DNA of 64,000 bases, from positions 3,224,001-3,288,000 of the forward strand of contig NC_057789.1 in assembly GCF_014905175.1 (NCBI RefSeq), given 5' to 3'. Under the pieces are notes generated by a model. The model was not told where the DNA came from, searched no databases, and saw only the letters and a program-made list of their open reading frames with translations. Origin of the DNA: Aphidius gifuensis. Its lineage: Eukaryota > Arthropoda > Insecta > Hymenoptera > Braconidae. Shown piece after piece: positions 38,031-50,346 of this stretch. The position numbers and the translations under genes are program-made. Positions within the stretch are counted from its first letter, which is position 1. Every line of letters begins with the position of its first letter.

Positions 38031-39680
38031 CACTATGGGGTGTCACAGGCCTGACTTGCGGTACGTCCGATAAAATGTTTGTGTGCTACAATGCCATCAA
38101 TTTATCATGCATTGAATTTATTGTTATTCATTATTATTATTTTTTTTAACACACGTGGATCGAACGATAGACTCAGCTCATAATATTATCAGTATGACGA
38201 ATTGTAAACGATAAAAAAATGTATATTCTACAGTTACTCATTTATTTATGAAAATAAAAATTAAAAGATAACAAAAAAAAATAATAATAATATATAACTG
38301 CTATTTATAAAATAGTTTTTTAAAAAATATAAAGTAAACTATTATTAAATTTATATTATCCATTTTTTAATTTATTTACTTTTTATTAATTTTGCGGGAT
38401 TTACGATTAAGTCGTCATTATTTGAATAGTAACTGATAGCCACGACTTTCTCTGATCTGTCCAACGAGAGAAAGTGTAAGGATACATATCCCCACGTATC
38501 TTAAAATTATTGCGTCAATATTGTCAATACAAGTAAATAATTATTCGTTTTTATTAATAATAATTACATCAAATATTATCGTCATGTAAAATAATTAAAA
38601 AGAAAATTAATTTATCAATGAAATTAAATAATTATTTAAAGCTTAATTATGTTTATTAACAATATTTTATTTATTATTTAACTTTAGATATATTGTCTCA
38701 ATTGATCTTGAAATACATAATCATCAACGTTATATAAAATCATCACAAAAAAAAATTCTCGTGATAAAAAAAAGTAGCACATGAAGCTGAAAATAAAAAG
38801 AAGAAAATACACTTTTTTTAAAAAAACGATGATGGTTAGTTTTTTGTTATGATTATTATGTATTTTTTTTTTTCAAGGAACTCTTTCACAAGCATGATTA
38901 CATTTAAATGAAAAAGAAAGTAAATCAAAAAAAAAAAAAAAAAACCGGAACCAATGGATTATTATTTATTGAGAATTTAAGCACTATCGAATCTAAATAT
39001 TACTCAACATTAAAATTCCAATATGAAAATTAAATATATTATAAATATTATAAATTAAATTTTGTAATATTTTAAATATATTAAATAAATTTATGTGTGA
39101 ATGATGATAAAAACAAACATCAAAGTCAAAATATTGTCACCAGTCTATTGACTGTAACTCAATGGCCATTGAAATGTAAATTAAATAATATTATAAACGA
39201 TCTCAATGAAAATATAAACAAATAAATATATTATTTAAATAATAAATTAATTTTCAAAATTATATATTGTATAAAATAGTTTTATTATCAATATAGATAA
39301 CATTACAAGTGCATACATATTTATCCAATTAAAAATTCTAATTGTTTTGATTTTTTTTAGTGGCATTTAGATAAATTTTACTTTTTATTTTTCTTTTAAT
39401 AATTGATTATTATTATTATATACAATTAAGTAGAAACAAAAAGAAAAAAAAAAATGTTTTAATGAATGATAAAATGATTTTACCTTAACAATGAAAATAA
39501 TAGCTATATTAAATTCAAAAATTTATTAAGAATAATTATAAACAATAGAAAGCATTTTTTGCTTTTTTATATTATTTCTATTATTAATAATAATTATTAT
39601 TATTGTTTTTTTTTTAATAATTAATTTTAATGAAAAATTATTCTTACTTTTAAGCTAAATGATTTTTGTTTTAATACAGA

Positions 39681-42600
39681 TTATTTCATTTTTTGTTTGA
39701 CAACATCAGTAAAGCCAGCAAGAAGAGTATCAGTACTTAATTTTTTAGATATTGATTTAAAAATAGCTAGTAACTCATCTTCACTCATATTACTTTTTGT
39801 CAATGTATCATCAATTGTTTCTGGTTTAACCATATTATTGAATAATTTAATAGCAACATTTGGAGAATTTTTTTGTATTTTATCAGCAACAGTACTAGGA
39901 TCCATTTGATTATTATTATCAATTGTTTTTGTTATTGAATCAATTGATAGTTTATCAATGATTGGTTCAATTGTTAAATCTTTATCAACTGGTACTCTAA
40001 TACCATTTTTTTTTTCATTATTCAATACTGTTGTTAATAATTTTAATAGCTCTGATGATGTGCAAGATTTACAAATTGCTTCTTTCAATATATTTGCATT
40101 AATTGTTTGTAAACAAATATCTGATGTTACTTGTTTTTTATAAGTTGTTAATACTTCAGTTATAAAATTTTTTTCTGTAGAAAATAATTTTTGAATTTCA
40201 ATAAGTACCTGATGAAGATTATTTATTTGTAATAAATTTTTAAATTTTTCATCATCAGCAATATTAATATTAAATATTTTCATTATTTCATTTAATTTTT
40301 CTTCTTTTGTCATATTATTCATTTTACTTTTAAGATGTCCAAATATTTGTTCAATACTACATTTTTTAACGACATGTTGTACAATAACATCTAAATCAAG
40401 TTCTTTAAATATAAGTGGTTGTGAAGAATTTTGTTTTGATTGGCTTGTTGGTGATACTGTATCAATAACTTTAATTTTTGGTAATTTTAACAACTCACTT
40501 ATATCAGTCACAACACGTTTTGGTGTTTCAATTGATGAATCAATAATCATTGATCCATATTCATCAGACAATTGACTATCAACATGTTTTTGTGAATTTT
40601 TATTACTCATTGAATTATCAATTGTTGTATTTGGTGTTGATATATCACAACTTGAATCAATTTTTTCTTGAGTTATTGGTTCAATTGTTGATTCAACATC
40701 TTCAATAATTCCTTCTTTTTCAGCTGGTGATTGTGTAATTTCTTTAGTTTGTAATTTATTATTTTTAGTAGTATTTTTTTTATAATATTCATCAAGAGTA
40801 CGTTTAACATAATCAACTGTATTTTGTCCTTGTATTATAGATATATTAAGTATTTCATTTTCAGGTCTTTTAGCAAGATCACCAACTTTTATTATTTTTT
40901 TATATGTTAAATATTTTATAAATCTACTTCTCCAAAGTGTAGGTGGAAATTCATCAGTAATTTTAGATATTGGTTCTTGACAATTTATTAAATTTGAATA
41001 TATTGGATTTGTTTTGCCAGTTGATTTATCTTGTGATTGTGAAATATTTATTGGGCTTAATTTTAATGATTCATTTATTGAAGATTTATCAGTAACAGGT
41101 GTTGCTGGAATTGTTGTAACCACAGTAATTTTTTTAGTTATTGGAATTATTGGAACTGTTGTTTCTGTTGTTGAATTTGAACGTTTGACATTTTGAATTT
41201 CAATATTATCATCTGATGTTGTTGATGATGATGGTGATGGTGATGGTGATGATGATTGTTGTAGACCTTTTTTTAATGCTCGTTCATGTAACATTTTACC
41301 AACAGCAATATCATCTGCAGCATCAAGTACTGAACTATTTGATATTGAACTTTTAAGTAGTGTTGATGGTGTTGATGTTTTTAAAACAGTTTTATTAATT
41401 TTATTTTTATTTGTTAAATCATAATTTGGATCAAATAAATCCATACTTTGTTTAAATTTACCAGTTAATGAATCATGACAATTTAAATCAAAACTACTTG
41501 CCAATGTGTCTTTTGTTTTTTGTTTTGTATTTTGTTGATTATCCAAATTATCCATTGAATTATCTGTATTATTATTTTTAGATAATAAAATATTTTGTGA
41601 TTTAGAACCAGTATCTAATTTATCATTTGTTGATGGTGAATCATCAGGACTTTCATCACTATCAGATTCTAAATCCATATTAGCAGCATCCTCCAATTCA
41701 TTTCCAATTTTTGTTAAATATTCATTTTCAGAACTTATTTCCATGTCTGTTACATTTTCAATTGGACTAAGATCAGTTGTATCAATTGTTGTATTTTCAT
41801 CTATTTTACAACTATTATTATTATCAATTTGTATTTTATTTCTTAATTTTAATGGTTTAATTTGAAAAGGAGTATCGTTTTTACCAAGTACTACAAATCT
41901 TCTAGTAACTGGAAATGCTCTTAATGGTGATGATAATACACGATAACCCATTTGTTTTGATACTGGTGGATCAGCAAAACTAACACGTTTTTTACCATTA
42001 AATGATGTATCATTATCAGTTGTTGTTGATGATGATGATTCAATCAATGATACCTGTCGTTTAAGAATACTAACACTTGGTGATGCTGTTAATGAAGGTG
42101 GATTTGCAGAAGACCATTCTAATATTTCAAGTTCATTATTTTGCATTGATGTATTATCATCAATACCTTTATCTTTATATTCATTATCATTTATTTTATA
42201 TGTTCTTTCTAGTTTTGGTGATATTTTTTCACCATTATTTTTTAAATTACTAAAAAGTATTGATGATCCAGTATTTTTAATTTCACTTATTTTCATATTA
42301 TTGAATATTTTTTCTTGACGACTTCCACTTGGACTATTTATTTTATCAGGTGTATTTAAATTAACATGACGATCTTTTTTTGCTACTGGTGAACCAAAAT
42401 TTAATTCATTATTATTTGTTTTTTTATTAGCTACAAATTCAGCTACATTTGTAAATTCATCTGATGGTTTATCGTCATTATTAGCATCATTATTCATTCC
42501 TTTTAACATATCCATTATTTGAGTAGTTCTTCGTTGTGATGGTGGTGGTAATGTTGGTCGTTTTTTAATGAATATTTTACTACTTTTTGGTGATGTTGTT

Positions 42601-45600
42601 ATTGCAGTTGTTGGTTGTTTTAATTTTTCCGGTGATTTTTTAGGAATTAAATTACTTGTTGATTGATTATTTTCATTGATCAATGGTATTGTTTTACTTA
42701 CAATTGGTGTTGATGTTACTGGAACATTTGATGAACGTGATGATGGTGAATTTAATCTTGATAATCTTTTTTCAATACGTTTTGGTGATCTTGTTGGTAA
42801 TGTATCTTGTGAACTTTCAACAACTTCTTCATGATCACTAGTATCAGGTTTATTTACTGTTGATATTTTTTCATTATTTATTAATTCACCAATTTGTTCT
42901 TGTTGTTCTTCATTTGGATCTAAACTACTTGATTTATCAGATGCATCATCAAAACTACTGTTTAATTTATCATTATCATTATTGCTTTTTTTTCTTTTTC
43001 CTGATGGACTTGTTTCTTCAGTTTTTATATTATCAGATTGTATTTTTGAATTTTTCTTTCTTCGATATTTTGTTAATTCTTGACTTTCTTCATCTTTACG
43101 TATTTTATTTTGTTTATTATCAATTTCATCAGTCAATTTTGATCTACGACGACCTGGTAAATAACTATCGCTTACCATATTAATACGTAAACGCAAAAGT
43201 TCACGTTTTGTTTGTTCTGGTAAATTTTTTTTACCACTTTTTGTTGTTTCTTGACTGCCAGATGATTGATTTTCACTTTCATTTGAAGAATTACTATCTG
43301 AATCACTTGTTACATATGTTTCACTATTTAAACTTGTATCAGGTGATGAACGTTTACGTTTTTTATTATCAATTGGATTATCAGATTCATTGTCAGATGA
43401 TGCTTTACGTTTTAAATTTTTATTATCAGTATCAGTTGGTTCTCTTGGTTTTATTGATCTACCACGTCCTCTACCACGTGTTAATAATTTATCACGTTTT
43501 TTAGATACCATTTCATTTTGTTTATCATCAATATGTTCATTGTCATTTGGATATTCATCACGTGATTCAAAATCTAATTTTTTAGCAATAGAATCTGATA
43601 AATTATCACTGGTATTTTCTTTAATAGCAGTTGAGTCAATTGATTTTACAATTGTTTCTTCATCCATTGGACTTGACTCATTTTGTTTATCAATGAATGA
43701 TGTTTTTTGTTTTTTATTATTATTATCATTATCATCATTTTCAGTAGCTTTTTTTCTCTTTTCATTAAACCATTCTTTTAAATCTTGTGTATCATGTGAC
43801 TGTGATTGTGATAAATCATTATACAATGCTGGTATATCATCTCTTCTTCTTTTAAAATTTTCTTTTTGATGTTCAGTCAAACAATTAACATCAACATTAA
43901 TAGCATTATTAATAACAACATAATCTTGTGATTCATTATCAATTGGTATATTACTGACAATTTTTTTAAATTCATTATTGTCTTTTTTCATTGATACAAG
44001 TTTAGTAACTGTCGTTGGTGATTTTGTATTACCAACACGTTCACGTCCAATATAACTACCAACAATTTTAATTGGTTTTTGTAATTTTCGAGGATCATTA
44101 ATCATTTGTTTTTTTTTATTATCAGTTATTAAATTTTGATTAAGAAATATTGCTTCTGCTTCTTTTACAATATCTAATAATGCTTTTTTAACATCTTGTT
44201 TTAAATCAATTGACTCATTTAATGACATTATATTAGCAACTATTTCTACACTTTTATGACAATATGCTGCTAAAAATGTATCATGATATACTGCTATAAA
44301 ATAACTTGTTAAATATTTTGCATGACCTTTTATAATAATAACAACTGTATCCCAAGTATTAATTATTTCTTTTTCAATATTATCATCGCGTACTTCAATT
44401 TTTAGCATATATTCAATTGTTGATTTAACAGCTTCTAAATAATCAAGTGTTTTATTATAATCAGCAAGGCTATAAGTTGACATGAGCACTAATGACAATG
44501 CTTTTAATGACAATTCACCCTCTGGTCCCATTAATGTTTCTCTTGTTGTATCACGTAGTATATGTATCATTGATGGTACTTGATTATTTGTAAATAATAC
44601 TTTATAATCAATTGTACTGATAATTGTTTCTAAACAATATGCAACAAAACGATAACATTTTTTTTCTTTTAAACAATATTTATTAATTGTATTTGTCAAT
44701 GTATCAAGTATTTCATTTGGTTTAACTGTCAAAATTGCATGTGCTTTCATGTCAAATAATTTATACAGCTTAATCCACAATGATATAATCATTTTTGCTT
44801 GTTGTGGTGCAGGTGTTATATCACGCCAAAATGAACAAGTAAATGGAAAATGTATTATTTTAAATATTGTTGAAAAATTATGATTAGTATCATTGCCTTG
44901 ATTAATATTATTATCGTCATTAATATATTTAATTAATATACCAGCAAATATACGCCATACTTCAATAATAATTGAATAAAAATTATCATGACAATCAATT
45001 TCAATTGCTGATATAACTGAATCAATAAATTCAAGTATTTTTGTATGAGTACTTAGTGTTTTTAAACCACGATGAATTATTGTTTTAATTGAATCAAGAT
45101 GTCGAAGTTCAATTTTTTTTAATACTGATGGATTTAATAATTTTTTAGCCAATGTTATTAATGTATCATCATTACATGTAAATTGATTATGTGGTAAATC
45201 AGCAAGTTCTGGTATAATTGTATTGATAATTAAATTACTCATTATGATTGAATCATTAATGTGATTTGTTATTTCACTGATAACAATTATTAATTCTTTA
45301 AACATTGGTATACGTTCATCGTCATTTGATTCTTCAATGTATTCAACAAGATTTGACCACAATATATTACATAATTTATCACGATTTTTTAAATCATCAT
45401 CAGTTAAATTTGTTATTAATAATAATGCTTCACCAACACTATGAAATAATCTTTTATATATTGATTTAAATACTACATTTGTTATTGCATCTGGTAGTCT
45501 TTCTTTTAATGATAATGTTATTAATTCACGATCTTTTTTTCTACGTACTAATAATTGTAATAATGCATCAACAGCAAGTACACGTGTTTTATGAAAACGT

Positions 45601-46948
45601 TTACCTGGTGATGCAATAATACCACTACTATCAATTTGTGTTGATAACAATGGTGTATCACCAAGTGGTCCAAAACAAAATTCTAAAAAACCATTTAATA
45701 CTTGTTGTAAAAATTCAGCTGATTTTGGATCTAATTTTATTATTAAATGCCACCATGTTTCAAGTTTAACCAATGCAAGTGATTCAATTTTACTATTCTT
45801 TGCTGTTAATGGAATACATAATAATTTAATACGTCTATTTGATGATAATTCAGTTGGATTTAAGGCAAAATTATCCATTAATATTTTCCAACATAAAAAT
45901 GCTTGTTTACGAATTCTATTATCAGATGATTTAAATGCTTTTTCTTCAATTCCCAATAGAGGATTTATTAATCCAGCACCACCACGATGTAAATCAATAC
46001 CTAATATTTGTACACTTAATGACCATTGTGTTGCCCAATCATATTCTTTTGATTTAATTAATAAATCCATTCTTGGACAATACATTTTTGATAAATCATC
46101 TTTATATATTAGCCATAATTTTGGTGAACTTACTTGCATGTATGCTACAAGATTTGTTTTTAATGCTGTTGATAATAATTCAAGTGCTAATTTACGTTGT
46201 TGGGCAAAACCCATGTATGCTAATAATATTATTTTATCAAATAAAAATACATGATACTTAGTAACATAATTTTTTGTAGATGTTAATGCATTAGCATATA
46301 ATCTTTGAAGTAATTGTATTGATTTAAATACCAATTGGTACTCAATATCATCTGTATTTGTTGAATATTTTTGTTCAGCTTCAGTTAGTAAATTTATATT
46401 TTCAGTACATGATAATGGTGATAACCATTCCATTTTTTTTGAATTAACATTTTGCATACAGTCATTTACGAATTTTATTGTTGTATCATTATCAGAAAAT
46501 TTTACCAACAGATTTATATCCAAACTTTCCAAAAATGTGAAAAATTTCAAACGTTTGTCTCTGGGTAAATGTTGGCCAACTTTGTAAAGACTCAATGGAA
46601 CATCTGTCTCATCAGCAATAAGACAAATAAAAGTTTGACGTGCTTCTAAACTCAATTCTTTATCATCACTGGAAGTTAGATCCAGGGCTACTAGACAAAC
46701 CTCCATTGCTTGTAGTGGTTTTAACATTTGTTCCAACGCAAATATACCTGGAGAACTAATAAAAAATATTTTTAAAAAACCATGCCTTATGTTACATGAT
46801 AACTTGTTGAATTTATTTGATAGAATTTTATATATATTTTTTTTTACCTTCTGAAATAGGTTAGGGCACCACATTTTTCTGATTTACTGCTGGAAGCTTT
46901 TTTTATAATTTGCCAGTATTTTATTAAAACTTGCTCTATTGTAGCCAT
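39681..46948 (-). CDS. Rif1: Telomere-associated protein RIF1
   Basis: RIF1 controls replication timing and double-strand-break repair by bringing protein phosphatase 1 (PP1) to chromatin. Two exons: 46948-46848 and 46755-39681, joined in phase 2 to give 2391 aa. The tttattag acceptor at 46760-46756 is used because it alone restores the frame. Residues 1 to about 950 are helical and HEAT-like, as in the RIF1 N-terminal domain. The middle is low-complexity, rich in Ser, Asn, Lys and Asp. A SILK motif near residue 1596 and KKRVSFADPP near 1620 are the two PP1-docking motifs that mark metazoan RIF1. A folded C-terminal segment (PPTLWRSRFIKYLTYKKI, about 1965-2030) resembles the RIF1 C-terminal module. 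Nearly the whole protein sits on one 7 kb exon, unlike its intron-rich neighbours. Asn and Asp runs reflect the AT-rich composition. Confidence 0.93.
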
Positions 46949-47470
46949 TTTTTATTATTGTTAATTCAATCAACAATTGATAAACATGACAACAAACAAA
47001 TGAAAATTACAGTTCTCCATAAACTGTCAGCTTCACAAGTTTATAACTTGTTTTAAATTCTAAAGAAACAAAAAGAAAATACAACAAATTTTATTAATAA
47101 ACAAACTTAATTAACACAACAATTAATTATCTGAAATTAATTTTTTCTATTTACACTTTGTTTACAAATCGTTGAAATTTAAATACTGCGTATTTAAATA
47201 AAAAAAAAAAAAAAAAAAACTCAACCCGGCAACAACTTCCAAAATTAGTCGGCATAAAAAAAAAAAAAAAATACCTAAATAATTTTATGACGCTTTGTTT
47301 GTGAAACTTAAAGATTCTTTGATTATTAAAATTTGTAGATTTAATAATTAAATTATTTTTATTAACAGTTACATTTTATTCAAATGAAAAATATTATTTT
47401 TTTGTATATTGATAAATTATGTGTGTTTACAACTTTTTGGTTAGTTTTTGATTGATCATAAAAATCGCGT

Positions 47471-47510
47471 TGAAGTTGGAGCAAGTTGGAGTGAGTTGGA
47501 GCAAGTTGGA
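47471..47510. repeat. Minisatellite, four 10 bp units (GTTGGAGCAA-like)
   Basis: Units tgaagttgga, gcaagttgga, gtgagttgga and gcaagttgga in exact 10 bp register, about 520 bp upstream of the RIF1 start codon. The period is the same as the minisatellite at 19630-19700 but the sequence differs. Confidence 0.9.
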
Positions 47511-48017
47511 GAGAAGCGGTTTGATTAATCCATCAAAAATTTTTTAATAGTAAACAAACAGTTGTTTATTTGCTTAATTGTATTGACTATTGTCAAAATA
47601 AACAAACCTTTTAGACACTATCTACCAAATCACTGATATAATTTGTTGATTTATTACAAAATATCGATTAGAAACAAATTATAGCACATAAGTTGGCGCC
47701 TTTTTGCGCCTTTTTTTTTTTTATATATCGCGTTTTACTTCTATTGACTTCTATTTTCTTCCATTTGCAATCATCAGCTGGAAAAAAAAAAAAAAAAATT
47801 CTTTTTTTTTTTAGGCTTGTTAATTTGTTTAGATATCATCGGTTGGTAAAAATAGGGTTATGTTTATGTATATGTTATTCTAGACAGTTCTAGAATTAAA
47901 AATAACCAAAAATAACAAAGAATTTTGTGTAGTGGTTTTTTGATTAAGCTGTTGGCAACACTGATTGTTTTCTTTTTTTACGGTGATATATAAATTGATA
48001 TAAATATTATGGTGAAA

Positions 48018-48085
48018 TATTTTTCCGATTTTCTCCGTGTTTTTTAGGTGATTGACTATTAACGGAGTAAAGACGGAGATTTTCT
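48018..48085. repeat. CTCCG/CGGAG repeat family, fragment F
   Basis: Has ttttccgattttctccgtg on the left and aacggagtaaagacggagat on the right. This is a short, diverged version of the palindromic units seen at 25.8, 27.7, 29.6 and 34.8 kb. Confidence 0.5.
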
Positions 48086-48181
48086 TCAGTTTTTTTTCAC
48101 ATTTATTACAAATAAGATTTAAATTTCAAAAGTTATATTGCAAAAACAGCTTTTATTTTTGCACCCCTTAGTACACGTACG

Positions 48182-48239
48182 AAAATTTTTTGTAGTTTTT
48201 TTCGTAGATCTGTCTACTAAAAAATCTACAAAAAATTTT
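48182..48239. repeat. Perfect 14 bp inverted repeat
   Basis: aaaattttttgtag at 48182-48195 and its exact complement ctacaaaaaatttt at 48226-48239. A smaller gtaga/tctac stem lies inside. It could be a hairpin element or a simple palindrome. Confidence 0.7.
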
Positions 48240-48424
48240 TTTAGATTCATGTCTAACAATCGTCGAGTTCACTATGATCTTTAATATTTTCATAACATCT
48301 TAACTGTTGCAATTTTAGTACATCTGTTAATGTTTCAGAAAATTCATGTGAGAATATGTGTCTTACTACTACAGATTACTATGAAAATTTATTTTTCTGA
48401 TCGAATATAGTTATTTTTGCTCAG

Positions 48425-48593
48425 GTCTAGTTTTTCGTTTTCAATTACAGTTAACTAATAATTAAAAAAAATTAACTAATCTTTCAATGATTAGTATAAA
48501 TCGTATAAATTGTTTGTTTTCATTTTGTTATTATAATTAGTAATTAATTTTTTAACTATTAGTTAACTGTAATTGTGGACGAAAAACTAGCCC
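48425..48593. mobile_element. Fold-back element with about 55 bp terminal inverted repeats
   Basis: The left arm (48425-48480) begins ctagtttttcgttttcaatt, followed by acagttaactaat. The right arm (48536-48593) is its inverse: attagttaactgtaattgtg, then gacgaaaaactag. The spacer is AT-rich and non-coding. This fits a MITE or fold-back element that inserted about 280 bp upstream of the FNTA start codon. Confidence 0.75.
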
Positions 48594-48870
48594 TACGATT
48601 GTTTAAATTTTTTGAACTGATAAACTTTTAAATATTTGTCAATTGTCATTCAGCACAATTCAGCAGCGAGTATTTATTCGTCGCTGTCAAATATTTTATT
48701 TGTCGCCAGCGAATTGTTTCAAGTGTAAATTCACCTTAAAATCATCATAAAAAATTTTCTTGTATACATGTAAACAGTAGGTATATGTAAATATTTTGTG
48801 TGTCATACAAATTGCTCTCTGTTTTTGTTGTTTTTTGTACAGTAAACATTGTTGATAATTTGAATTAAAA

Positions 48871-50346
48871 ATGTCAGATGGTTCAGATGAAGATATTGAG
48901 GACAGCCCTTGGGTCCTTTACAAAAACCGAGATGAATGGAAAGACGTTGTGCCAGTCCCTCAGGATGATGGACCACACGTTATTGTTGCAATTGCATACT
49001 CAGAAAAATGTAAATATACAATTTTTATTTCTTGTTTACTAACTCGAAATTATTAATAACACTCTCTTTATTTTTACATTTCTAAAAAACAGCTATAAAT
49101 AATAAACATGTAACTCTTTTTTTTTTTTTAATGAGCTATTGAGTCATTGAGATTATTTAATTTAATTAAAGTTTCTAACCTTAAATACAAATGAATGTTT
49201 ATTATTATAAATCTTTTAACTCCAAAAATATATAAACAAATCATCTAGTTAATTGATATGATAGTATTTTAATATTTAAATGAATTTTTATTTTGTTTTT
49301 TAGTCCAAGATGCGTATGATTATTTTAGAGCAATTTTAAAATCTGGTGAAAAATCAGAAAGATCATTGAGTTTAACTGCTGATTGTATATGGTTAAATCC
49401 AGCAAATTATACAGTCTGGCAATATCGAAGGGATATATTAAAAACACTTGGTAAAGATTTACAAGAAGAATTACGATATGTCGATACAATGATTGAATCA
49501 AACTCCAAAAATTATCAAGTGTGGCATCACAGAAAGGCTATTGTTGAATTACTACAAGATGCAAGTCAAGAATTAGATTTTACAGCATCAATATTAAGAA
49601 AAGATGCTAAAAATTATCATTGTTGGCAACATCGACAATGGTGTATTCAAACATTTAGGTAAATTTTATTAAATCTTCTATAAAAATATTGAAATTTAAT
49701 AAATATTAATTTTTATTACTACAGATTGTTTGATAAAGAATTAGACTACATAGAAGAATTATTGCAAGATGATATAAGAAATAATTCAGCTTGGAATCAA
49801 AGATACTTTGTCATTAGTAATACAACAAATTTCGAATCAGATGTTATAGATAAAGAAATTGATTTTGCATTAGAAAAAATATCAATTGTTAAAGAAAATG
49901 AAAGTGCTTGGAATTATCTCAGGGGGTTTGTGTTTAAATTATTTAATTTTATAAATAAATTTAATTAATTATATAAATATATATTTTCAGAATATTGATG
50001 CATGATAAAAATGGGGGCTTAGCATTTAATGAAAAAGTTTTAACAAAATGTGAAGAATTATACAATAATGGATGTCGAGCAAATCATCTTTTAGCTTGCA
50101 TCATTGATATTTGTCAAGGAAGATATCGAAATGAACCACCAGATTCATTATTTCACATTGATCGAGCACTAATGGTAATAATTAATTTATATCTAAATTT
50201 TACATTATAATTAAACAAACAATTTATTGAATTTTTTTAATCTGTAGCTTTGCAAAGATTTGGCTGAAAAACATGACAAAATACGTAGACGTTATTGGCA
50301 ATATATTATTCAGCAATTATCTGAAAAATTAAATTCCACAACGTAA
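48871..50346 (+). CDS. FNTA: Protein farnesyltransferase/geranylgeranyltransferase type-1 subunit alpha
   Basis: The shared alpha subunit of the cytosolic prenyltransferases that attach farnesyl or geranylgeranyl groups to CaaX proteins. Five exons: 48871-49009, 49304-49658, 49725-49925, 49991-50174 and 50248-50346. Phases close to give 325 aa, near the family's usual size. PFTA helical-hairpin repeats are plain: LNPANYTVWQYRR, SKNYQVWHHRK, AKNYHCWQHRQW, NNSAWNQRYF and NESAWNYLRG, each pairing Trp with a nearby Asn or Arg. The Tyr and His of the second and third repeats sit where the family contacts the isoprenoid diphosphate. The short acidic N-terminus lacks the proline-rich extension of mammalian FNTA. 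The C-terminus ends soon after RRRYWQYI. AATAAA at about 50395 is the probable polyadenylation signal. Confidence 0.96.

Larger units (their letters stand above)
33860..39680. other. Intergenic region between patched-domain gene and RIF1
   Basis: Almost 6 kb of AT-rich sequence with no recognisable gene. It holds repeat copy E (34756-34906), a fold-back element (37848-38030), several (TTTA)n-like runs near 34290-34330, and the 3' UTR of RIF1 on its right. A short plus-strand frame from the ATG at 33957 is GC-elevated and followed by a donor-like gtaagt, but nothing downstream joins to it. Confidence 0.45.
46949..48870. other. Head-to-head intergenic region between RIF1 and FNTA
   Basis: About 1.9 kb between two divergent start codons, so it holds both promoters. 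It contains a 10 bp-period minisatellite, a fragment of the CTCCG repeat family and two fold-back palindromes (separate entries). No coding exon was found. Confidence 0.55.

Noticed and set aside
42860..43869. Several plus-strand open frames of 100-159 codons across the RIF1 gene
   Set aside because: They lie opposite the RIF1 low-complexity coding region. They are antisense shadows produced by its biased codon use, and they have no family resemblance or start context.
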